From: Gluconacetobacter liquefaciens
GTDB lineage: Bacteria; Pseudomonadota; Alphaproteobacteria; Acetobacterales; Acetobacteraceae
Reading direction: 5' to 3'
Assembly (NCBI RefSeq): GCF_003350405.1
Contig: NZ_QQAW01000005.1
Span: 186,001-250,000 of the forward strand
Length of the DNA stretch: 64,000 nucleotides
In this document: positions 57,273-64,000 of the stretch, piece after piece
Numbering within the stretch: the stretch's first letter is position 1
How the letters are laid out: every line of letters starts with the position of its first letter
The notes under the pieces: generated by a model
Database searches by the model: none
What the model was told of the DNA's origin: nothing
Seen by the model: only the letters and a program-made list of their open reading frames with translations
Translations under genes and position numbers: made by a program

Positions 57273-58360
57273 CGCAGTTTCAGCGTGGCGAGGCCACACA
57301 GGCCCAGCACGATGGAGACGATCCAGAAGCGGATCACGATCTTGGGCTCCTGCCAGCCTTTCTTTTCGAAATGATGGTGCAGCGGTGCCATCAGGAACAC
57401 CCGCCGCCCGGTGCGGCGGAACCAGAAGACCTGGATGATCACCGAAAAGGTCTCGACCACGAACAGGCCGCCGACGATGCACAGCACCAGCTCGTGCTTG
57501 ACCGCGACCGCGACCGCCCCCAGCGCGCCGCCGAGCGAGAGCGAGCCGGTATCGCCCATGAACACCGCCGCCGGCGGGGCGTTGAACCACAGGAAGCCCA
57601 GCCCCGCGCCCACCAGCGCCGAGCAGAAGACGCAGAGTTCGCCCGTGCCGGGCACCGCGTGCAGTTGCAGGTAGTCAGCGAAGACATGGTTGCCGACCAG
57701 ATAGGCGATCAGCCCGAAGACCAGGGCGGCGATGATCACCGGCACGATCGCCAGCCCATCCAGCCCGTCGGTGAAATTGACGGCGTTGCCGAAGCCGCTG
57801 ATCGTGATCATGGCGAAGATCGGGAAGGCGTAGCCCAGCGGCAGCAGCCAGTCCTTCATGAACGGGAAGGCCAGGTGGTTTGCCAGGTCCGCCGGCATCA
57901 GGCTTTGCAGCCAGTAGCCGCCGATCAGCGAGATGGCGAATTCGCTGCCCAGCCGGGCGCGCTTGGACACGCCGGCCGTGTTGCGGCGGGAGAGTTTGAG
58001 ATAGTCGTCGGCGAAGCCCACGGCGCCGAAGCCGAGCGTGATCAGCAGCACCGCCCAGACGAAGCCGTTGGTGAGGTCCGCCCACAGCAGGGTGGAGGCG
58101 AACAGGGCGATGAGGATCAGCACGCCGCCCATGGTGGGCGTGCCGGCTTTCTCCAGGATATGGCGTTCCGGGCCCAGGGCGCGGATCGGCTGGCCGCCGC
58201 GCTGGATGCGGCGCAGTTGCGCGATCAGCGGTTGGCCCAGCAGCAGCGAGATGACCAGAGCCGTCAGGCAGGCCGCGCCGGCGCGGAACGTGATGTAGCG
58301 AAACAGGTTGAGCGCCGAGATATGCGCGCCCGCGTGATGCTGGACCAGATCGTAGAGCAT
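57269..58360 (-). CDS. mraY: Phospho-N-acetylmuramoyl-pentapeptide transferase
   Basis: 363 residues, about ten TM helices. MraY motifs: [11 protein letters not shown], the catalytic GFADDYLKL with the Asp pair, [16 protein letters not shown], and [11 protein letters not shown] near the C-terminus. It transfers the muramyl pentapeptide to undecaprenyl phosphate, forming lipid I. The start overlaps the murF stop by one base (TGATG). Confidence 0.98.
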   Translation of the reverse strand: MLYDLVQHHAGAHISALNLFRYITFRAGAACLTALVISLLLGQPLIAQLRRIQRGGQPIRALGPERHILEKAGTPTMGGVLILIALFASTLLWADLTNGFVWAVLLITLGFGAVGFADDYLKLSRRNTAGVSKRARLGSEFAISLIGGYWLQSLMPADLANHLAFPFMKDWLLPLGYAFPIFAMITISGFGNAVNFTDGLDGLAIVPVIIAALVFGLIAYLVGNHVFADYLQLHAVPGTGELCVFCSALVGAGLGFLWFNAPPAAVFMGDTGSLSLGGALGAVAVAVKHELVLCIVGGLFVVETFSVIIQVFWFRRTGRRVFLMAPLHHHFEKKGWQEPKIVIRFWIVSIVLGLCGLATLKLR

Positions 58361-59754
58361 CAGTGCGCTTCCGTCTCGCCGGCGGTCAGGACCGAGATCA
58401 CGTCGCGCATGCGGCTGCCGAGGCTGCCCTTCACGAGGACGGTGTCGCCGGGGGCCAGGGCAGCCCGCACCGTGGGGGCCAGGCTGGCCGCGTCGGGCGC
58501 CCATGCGCCGCGTCGGGAAGAGGGAAGCAGGTCGAAGAGATATTGCATGTTCGGGCCGGAGCAGAAGACGAGGTCCGCATGTGCCAGGGCGGCGGACAGG
58601 AGGGATTCATGCTCGGCGCGCGCGAAGGCGCCGAGTTCGCGGATATCGCCCAGCACGGCTACGCGCCGGCCGGAGGCCAGAAGGTCGAGCACCGCGAGCG
58701 AGGAGCGGATGGAGAGCGTGGAGGCGTTGTAGCTCTCGTCGAGCAGCGCCGCCTGTCCGTTCAGGATGGGGGCCAGTTGGCCGCGCCCGGCGCCGGGGCG
58801 GAAGGCGGCCAGAGCTGCGGCGGCTGCCGGGATATCGGCGCCGAGAGCCGCCACGGCCGCCAGGACGGTGGTGGCGTTGCGTGCCAGATGGCGGCCGGGG
58901 GCGTTGAGGCGCAGCGGGAACGGCTGGCCGGCGATAGTGATGATGCAATCGCTGCCGTCGGCTGCGAGCGTGAGGCGGGACAGGGCGGCCATGCTGTCGG
59001 GCGCTTCGCCCACGCGCCACAGGCGGGCGCCGGCCCCGGCGGCCTGTTCGGCGAAGATCGGCTGGCCTTCGGCATCGTCGGGCACGATGGCGGTGCCGCC
59101 GGGGGGCAGGGCGGCGATCAGGCCGGATTTTTCGCGTGCGATGGCCGCAAGGCTACCCATATGGCCCAGATGCGCGCCGGCGATGGTGGTGATGAGCGCG
59201 ATTTCGGGGCGGACGAGGGCCGCCAGCGGGGCGATTTCGCCCGGATGGTTCATGCCCACCTCGCACACGCAGAACGCGGCGTCTTCCGGCAGGCGGGCCA
59301 GTGTCAGGGGCACGCCCCAATGGTTGTTGTAGGACGCGGCGGCGACATGGGTGGGGCCGAGGGCGCCCAGCGCCAGGCCGAGCATGTCCTTGGTCGTCGT
59401 CTTGCCCACGCTGCCGGTGACGGCGAGCATGCGGCCGGTGAAGCGGGCGCGGGCGTATCGGGCCAGGGCATTCAGCGCCGCCAGCGTGTCGGGGACGGCC
59501 AGCATGCGCGGGTCGGCCGGGTCGAGGCCGGTTGCCGCCGGGTCGTGGACCAGCACGGCCGCAGCACCGCGCTCGAGCGCCGTGCGGGCATGGGCGTGGC
59601 CGTCGCTGCTGTCGCCGACCAGGGCGACGAACAGGTCGCCGGGGGCGAGCGTGCGGGTGTCGATGGAAACACCGGTTACGCTAACGGGGGCGTGGCCGGC
59701 GAAATGGCCGCCGGTCGCGGCTTCCAGTGCGTCGCGGGTCCAGAGTGCGCTCAT
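58360..59754 (-). CDS. murF: UDP-MurNAc-tripeptide--D-alanyl-D-alanine ligase
   Basis: 464 residues. The N-terminal MurF substrate domain contains [18 protein letters not shown]. The ATP loop is [16 protein letters not shown] around residue 115, and the central domain has [19 protein letters not shown]. The C-terminal domain has [19 protein letters not shown] and [14 protein letters not shown]. It adds D-Ala-D-Ala to complete the pentapeptide. ATGA overlap with murE upstream and TGATG with mraY downstream. Confidence 0.98.
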   Translation of the reverse strand: MSALWTRDALEAATGGHFAGHAPVSVTGVSIDTRTLAPGDLFVALVGDSSDGHAHARTALERGAAAVLVHDPAATGLDPADPRMLAVPDTLAALNALARYARARFTGRMLAVTGSVGKTTTKDMLGLALGALGPTHVAAASYNNHWGVPLTLARLPEDAAFCVCEVGMNHPGEIAPLAALVRPEIALITTIAGAHLGHMGSLAAIAREKSGLIAALPPGGTAIVPDDAEGQPIFAEQAAGAGARLWRVGEAPDSMAALSRLTLAADGSDCIITIAGQPFPLRLNAPGRHLARNATTVLAAVAALGADIPAAAAALAAFRPGAGRGQLAPILNGQAALLDESYNASTLSIRSSLAVLDLLASGRRVAVLGDIRELGAFARAEHESLLSAALAHADLVFCSGPNMQYLFDLLPSSRRGAWAPDAASLAPTVRAALAPGDTVLVKGSLGSRMRDVISVLTAGETEAH

Positions 59755-61223
59755 GCGGCCACTCCGGCCATGTGGCGGATGACCGATACGTCGTCGAAGG
59801 GGTGGGTGGTGGTGCCGATGGTCTGGCCCTGCTCGTGGCCCTTGCCGGCCACCACCAGCACGTCGCCGGATTGCAGCATCGACAGGCCCTCGGCGATGGC
59901 GCGGGCGCGGTCGCCGATCTCGATCGCGCCCGGCGCGCCGGCCAGGACCTCGCCACGGATCGCGGCCGGGTCTTCGGTGCGGGGATTGTCGTCGGTGACG
60001 ATGGCGATGTCGGCGCGGTTGGCGGCTTCCCGGCCCATCAGCGGGCGCTTGCCGCGATCGCGGTCGCCGCCGGCACCGAAGACGGCGATCAGCCGGCCGG
60101 TTGCGTGGGGGCGCAGGGCGTCCAGCAGGCGGGCCAGGGCGTCTGGCGTGTGGGCGTAATCGACATAGGCGGCGGCGCCGTTGGGCAGCAGGGCCGCGCG
60201 CTCCATGCGGCCGCGCACGCCGGTGAGGGTGGGGAGAAGGGCGATGGCCTGGGCCAGTCCGTTGGCGCCCGGTGCGGCCAGGGCCGCGGCCAGCAGGGCG
60301 TTGTCGGCCTGGAAGCGGCCGGGGAGCGCCAGGGTGACCTCGTGGATGGTGCCGCCGGCTTCCAGCCGCAGGTGCTGGCCCTCGGGCAGCGGCGTGCTGT
60401 CCAGCAGGCGGATGGGGTCGCCTTGCGTGCCGACCAGCCGCAGGTCGAACCGGCGGCGGATGGCGATGGCGCGCAGGGCGGCGAGGGTTTCCGGCTCCAT
60501 GTCGGCATTGGCCGCCGCCAGCGCGCCCTCGGGCAGCAGTCGGTCGAACAGGGCCAGTTTGGCGGTGCGGTAGGCCTCCAGCGTGCCGTGATAATCGAGA
60601 TGGTCGCGGGTGAGGTTGGTGAAGCCGGCGGCGGTGAGGCGCAGCCCGTCCAGCCGGTGCTGTTCCAGCCCGTGGGACGAGGCTTCGATGGCGACGTCCG
60701 TCACGCCGCCGCGCGCCATGGCGGCGAGCGTGTCGGCCAGGCCAACGCTGTCGGGTGTGGTCAGGATGGGGCCGGTGGGGGGCAGGGCGACGGGGGCGAT
60801 GACGCCGAGCGTGCCGATGCTGGCGGCCCGGTGGCCCTGATAAGCCCAGATCTGACGCAGGAAATCGACCGTGCTGGTCTTGCCGTTGGTGCCGGTGACG
60901 GCGACGATCCGGCCCGGTTGCGCGCCCGCGAAGGCGGCGGCCAGCAGGGCCAGCGCCTGGCGTGGCTCGTCGGCATGGATCAGCGGGATGCCGGGTGCCG
61001 CCTCGGGCGGAACGTCGCGCGGGGCGACGATGGCAGCGGCGCCCGCCGCGATGGCGGCGGGGATGAAGGCGCGGCCGTCGGCCCGCGTGCCGGGGATGGC
61101 GACGAACAGCGTGCCGGGGCGCACCTTGCGGCTGTCGGCGGTGACCAGGCCGATCGCAGGGTCGCTGGCCAGGGGAGCGGACAGGCCGGCGGCGGCCAGC
61201 AGATGGGACAGGATGTGCGTCAT
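59751..61223 (-). CDS. murE: UDP-MurNAc-L-Ala-D-Glu--meso-diaminopimelate ligase
   Basis: 490 residues, with GGAGG before ATG 61223. N-terminal domain VTADSRKVRPGTLFVAIPG; P-loop AVTGTNGKTSTVDFLRQIW; central EASSHGLEQHRLDGL and FTNLTRDHLDYHGTLEAYR. The C-terminal DDNPRTEDP motif contains DNPR, the signature of meso-diaminopimelate-specific MurE, so the cell wall should be DAP-type. ATGA overlaps with ftsI and murF. Confidence 0.98.
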   Translation of the reverse strand: MTHILSHLLAAAGLSAPLASDPAIGLVTADSRKVRPGTLFVAIPGTRADGRAFIPAAIAAGAAAIVAPRDVPPEAAPGIPLIHADEPRQALALLAAAFAGAQPGRIVAVTGTNGKTSTVDFLRQIWAYQGHRAASIGTLGVIAPVALPPTGPILTTPDSVGLADTLAAMARGGVTDVAIEASSHGLEQHRLDGLRLTAAGFTNLTRDHLDYHGTLEAYRTAKLALFDRLLPEGALAAANADMEPETLAALRAIAIRRRFDLRLVGTQGDPIRLLDSTPLPEGQHLRLEAGGTIHEVTLALPGRFQADNALLAAALAAPGANGLAQAIALLPTLTGVRGRMERAALLPNGAAAYVDYAHTPDALARLLDALRPHATGRLIAVFGAGGDRDRGKRPLMGREAANRADIAIVTDDNPRTEDPAAIRGEVLAGAPGAIEIGDRARAIAEGLSMLQSGDVLVVAGKGHEQGQTIGTTTHPFDDVSVIRHMAGVAA

Positions 61224-63307
61224 CCCCGGACCTCCGGATGCGTGGGCCGTCCGGAGGCGGCCTGTTCGGCCCGCGCGGCGTGCAGACGCGCGCGCGGCGG
61301 CAGGGCAGCGGTGTGCGCGGCGTCATGGGCCGGCGTTTTCGGCGCTTTCGGCTGGTTGCGCGGGTCGCCGGGGTCGTTGCCCGGTCCCAGCGGGCGGTAG
61401 CCGCGCGGCACCGCCGGTTCCAGCGGGATCGCCATGGCGTCGTCGATCGCCTGCGCGTTGGTCGTGTTGGGGAACAGGCCGAGCATCGGGCCGATGCGCG
61501 TCACGATCTTCGACACGGTGGGCGCGGAGTTCCACGCGGCCGTGGTCCAGCCGTGGGTCTGCGGGGTGGGCTTAGGACTGTCGAGCATGACATAGACGGC
61601 GTAGCGCGGGGCGTTCATCGGAAAAATGCTGGTGAACGCGGCGATGTTGACATGCTTGAGGTAGCCGCCGTGCGGGCCGATCTTCTCTGCGGTGCCGGTC
61701 TTGCCGCCGACGAAATAACCGGGGGATTCCGCTGTCTTGCCGGTGCCCCTGGTGACGTCCAGACGCAGGATGCGGCGCAGCAGGGCCGAGGTTTCGGGCG
61801 AGATGACGCGCGTGGCCCCCGGCATGGTGGCGGCGTCCGCCTTGTCCTCGGCGGACGCCGCGGTGATGACGGCGGGCGTGAGGGTGGGGGCGGCGCCTTC
61901 AGCGACGGCCGGCGTGAGACCGGCGGGATCGTTTGCGTGGTCGGCGTCCCGGGCCATCAGGGTGGGATGGAGCAGGATGCCGCCGTTAACCGTGGCGGCG
62001 GTGCCGCGCACGATGGCCAGCGGGGGTTCGGCGACGCCATGGCCGAAGCCGACGGTCATGACCGTGGAAATGCCCCAGGTGCGGGGCACGATCGGCCGGC
62101 CGGCCTCGGGCAGTTCGATCGGTACCGGGGCGAAGAAGCCCATGTCGCGCAGCCAGGTCTGCTGACGCTGGGCGCCGACATCCAGCGCCATGTGGGCGGC
62201 GGCGGGGTTGGATGAATAGGCCATGACTTCGTTCAGCGTCAGCCATGGGGCGAAATGATCTGTCCTCATGTCCGAAATGGTGAAGCGGCCGATATGGATG
62301 GGGATGGAGGAAAACCGGTCCCACGGATGGGCGACGCCCAGTTGCAGCGCCATGGCGGCCGTCTGGAGCTTGAAGGTCGATCCCGGCTCGTACATGCCGG
62401 TGACGGCTCGGTTGAACCGGGCGTCGGGGTCGGCGCGGCCGAAATCGTTGGCGTCGTAGTCCGGCAGGCTGACCATGGCGATGATCTCGCCGGTATTGAC
62501 GTCCATGACGATCGCGCAGGCGCCGATGGCCTGGAACAGGTCCTTGGCCGCCGCCAGTTCCTCGCGCACCACCGCCTGGATACGCACGTCGAGCGACAGG
62601 CGCAGAGGGGTGCGGTCGCTGTCCAGGCGCTTGTCCATCGAGCGTTCGATGCCGGCCACGCCGTGGTCGTCGATATCGACCGCGCCCAGGATGTGGGAGG
62701 CGACGCGGCCCAGCGGATAATGACGGCGCTCGCCGGGTTCGAAATAGATGCCTGGGATGCCCAGATTGTTGATCGCGATTTCCTGCATCGGCGAGATATC
62801 GCGCGCCAGGTAGACGAACTGCTTCTTGGTCGACAGCCGGCGGATCAGCTCGGCCTCGTCCAGTTTTGGCAGGACGGTGCGCAGTTTTTTGGCCGTGTCC
62901 TGAGCGTCGATCATTTCCTGCGGGTTGGCGTAGACCTGCGCCACGGGCAGCGAGATGGCCAGGACCTGGCCGTTGCGGTCGGTGACCGTGGCGCGGTGGA
63001 CCTGCGGCAATGCGAAATCCCCGGCCATCATGCCCTTGGGATCGCTATGGGGAATCGGGGGGACCTGGGGGGCGATCTGCCGTTGTTCCGGCGCCATCGG
63101 CGCGATGACGGTGGCGAGCGACAGTTTGAGCGCCACCGCACCGAACAGGCCGAAGAAGCCGGCCGACATGATGAGCAGGCGCGACTGCGTGCGCTCGCGC
63201 GCCGTGCGGGTGCGCAGATCGTCGCCGGTGACCCGGACATCCATTCGCGCGGGCCGGGAAGGCCCGTCCCGCATATCGTCTGGTGTGTCGGTCGGGCCTT
63301 GGGTCAT
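61220..63307 (-). CDS. ftsI: Septal peptidoglycan transpeptidase FtsI (PBP3)
   Basis: 695 residues, longer than the enteric protein. A basic cytoplasmic N-terminus of about 45 residues precedes one TM helix (LLIMSAGFFGLFGAVALKL) and the non-catalytic pedestal (VTDRNGQVLAISLPVAQVYANP). The transpeptidase domain has active-site motifs EPGSTFK (SxxK), YSSN (SxN) and VGGKTGTAEK (KTG). A Pro/Ala/Arg-rich C-terminal tail of roughly 60 residues follows. It cross-links septal peptidoglycan with FtsW. The gap to the preceding ftsL-like gene is 18 bp; AGGTGAC precedes the ATG. Confidence 0.97.
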   Translation of the reverse strand: MTQGPTDTPDDMRDGPSRPARMDVRVTGDDLRTRTARERTQSRLLIMSAGFFGLFGAVALKLSLATVIAPMAPEQRQIAPQVPPIPHSDPKGMMAGDFALPQVHRATVTDRNGQVLAISLPVAQVYANPQEMIDAQDTAKKLRTVLPKLDEAELIRRLSTKKQFVYLARDISPMQEIAINNLGIPGIYFEPGERRHYPLGRVASHILGAVDIDDHGVAGIERSMDKRLDSDRTPLRLSLDVRIQAVVREELAAAKDLFQAIGACAIVMDVNTGEIIAMVSLPDYDANDFGRADPDARFNRAVTGMYEPGSTFKLQTAAMALQLGVAHPWDRFSSIPIHIGRFTISDMRTDHFAPWLTLNEVMAYSSNPAAAHMALDVGAQRQQTWLRDMGFFAPVPIELPEAGRPIVPRTWGISTVMTVGFGHGVAEPPLAIVRGTAATVNGGILLHPTLMARDADHANDPAGLTPAVAEGAAPTLTPAVITAASAEDKADAATMPGATRVISPETSALLRRILRLDVTRGTGKTAESPGYFVGGKTGTAEKIGPHGGYLKHVNIAAFTSIFPMNAPRYAVYVMLDSPKPTPQTHGWTTAAWNSAPTVSKIVTRIGPMLGLFPNTTNAQAIDDAMAIPLEPAVPRGYRPLGPGNDPGDPRNQPKAPKTPAHDAAHTAALPPRARLHAARAEQAASGRPTHPEVRG

Positions 63308-63325
63308 GTCACCTGTGGGGGGTCG

Positions 63326-64000
63326 TCAGTTGCTGACTGGAACGGGGGGAGGAAGTGCGCCGGAACGCGAGAAGCCGAGAGAGGAGCCTCTGCCGTATCC
63401 CCTTGCCTCCTCATACGGCTTGGGGGGCGCCGCCGGTCTCCAGGCCGCGACTGCGACCGGGAGCGGACGGACCGGTCTGGCCGATGCGTAACGAGGTTCG
63501 GAAGCGGCCGCTGGCGGTAGCACGGGGCGCGCGGCATGGGCAACGGAGACGGCGGCATGGCGATCGGCATTATGCGGCAAATCGGGCGAAACCGGGGCGG
63601 GGTGCGCCCTGGGGGCCGTGACATGGGCCGGGACCGCCGGAAGCGTGGCCTGGGCCATCACGATCGGGCGTTCGACCAGCCGCTCGGGGTGCGGCGCGGG
63701 CGGAGTCGAAGCGGCGACAAGGATTCGGTGCGTCGTGACCGGAGGCGGCTCGGCAGCCGGCGTCGCGGGGCGCTGCGCCGCAGCCACAACCATCGGAGCC
63801 TGGGTGACATGGGCCGGCGGGGCCGCCGCCGCCATCGGGGCGGGGGGAGCGGCCGGGCGCTCGGCGGGGGCCGGCGCATGGGAGGCCAGGCTGGCATCGA
63901 TATGCGCGCGGGGATCGACCGCCGCCAGCGGACGCGAGCCGGGAGCGGGCAGGCGTTCGGCCAGCGAGGCCATCTGGATGAACTGGGTGGGCGCCATCGG
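63326..64000 (-). CDS. ftsL: FtsL-like division protein with long Ala/Pro-rich C-terminal tail (partial; N-terminus outside window)
   Basis: Only the last 224 codons are visible; the coding frame runs past position 64000, so the true start is outside. The first visible residues, P-MAPTQFIQMASLAERLP, resemble the end of the FtsL periplasmic coiled coil (typically LGM-x-PP...QxxxL). The rest, about 200 residues, is Ala/Pro/Val/His-rich low-complexity sequence without a recognisable domain. Position directly before ftsI is the usual place for ftsL in alphaproteobacteria. Identity rests mainly on position and that short segment. Normal FtsL is about 100-120 residues, so the tail is unusual. Confidence 0.6.
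   Translation of the reverse strand, partial: PMAPTQFIQMASLAERLPAPGSRPLAAVDPRAHIDASLASHAPAPAERPAAPPAPMAAAAPPAHVTQAPMVVAAAQRPATPAAEPPPVTTHRILVAASTPPAPHPERLVERPIVMAQATLPAVPAHVTAPRAHPAPVSPDLPHNADRHAAVSVAHAARPVLPPAAASEPRYASARPVRPLPVAVAAWRPAAPPKPYEEARGYGRGSSLGFSRSGALPPPVPVSN

Noticed and set aside
59755-61326. Long N-terminal extension in frame with murF
   Set aside because: It lies entirely within murE in another frame and is Arg/Pro-rich shadow sequence; the murF start at 59754 has the ATGA coupling.

Overview
The window is a GC-rich alphaproteobacterial chromosome segment. Gene content (a complete dcw division cluster with lpxC, bamD, recN and ligA; a meso-DAP type MurE; several TonB receptors; many FMN-dependent monooxygenases) fits an acetic acid bacterium (Acetobacteraceae), perhaps Gluconacetobacter or a close relative. 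The family assignment is an inference from gene content and base composition. No tRNA, rRNA, CRISPR array or intact insertion sequence was recognised.

Region 1 (1-11981) looks like an organosulfur scavenging island. On the minus strand lie a family-5 (peptide-type) ABC substrate-binding lipoprotein and the start of its permease. Divergent from them, on the plus strand, are an SfnB/DszC-type flavin monooxygenase, an NtaA/DszA-type monooxygenase, SsuD, a flavin reductase, a TonB receptor, a second NtaA/DszA-type monooxygenase and an FAD/NAD(P)-binding protein. Two of these proteins have no cysteine and very little methionine, as expected of proteins made under sulfur starvation.

Region 2 (12025-17634, minus strand) is an iron-uptake unit: ECF sigma factor, FecR anti-sigma factor, STN-domain TonB siderophore receptor and a PepSY membrane protein. 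A Fur-like motif recurs upstream of the sigma and receptor genes. Region 3 (18003-24587) holds a predicted 74-residue membrane protein, an OmpR/EnvZ-type two-component pair, a DUF3313-like lipoprotein, an AsmA-family protein and an NADPH-dependent FMN reductase.

Region 4 (24638-32661) is the most unusual part. A BMP-family ABC importer and a PncA-type nicotinamidase on the minus strand end in an oxygenase that keeps the mononuclear-iron site but lacks the Rieske cluster. Divergent from pncA, on the plus strand, are a 96-residue orphan protein, a protein that keeps the Rieske cluster but lacks the iron site, and a GST-like protein. Together they look like one ring-hydroxylating oxygenase split into two complementary halves, resembling the NdmC/NdmD/NdmE arrangement of bacterial caffeine N7-demethylation.

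Region 5 (32652-39267) has a CNNM/CBS (CorC-like) membrane protein, a GH39 glycosidase, an alpha/beta hydrolase and two convergent Gfo/Idh/MocA oxidoreductases. Region 6 (39358-64000, minus strand) reads ftsL(partial)-ftsI-murE-murF-mraY-murD-ftsW-murG-murC-murB-ddl-ftsQ-ftsA-ftsZ, then lpxC, bamD, recN and ligA. Most genes from ftsI to ddl are joined by ATGA or TGATG overlaps. The ftsZ-lpxC gap carries three copies of a ~140-bp repeat, and terminator-like hairpins of the same repeat family follow ftsZ and lpxC.
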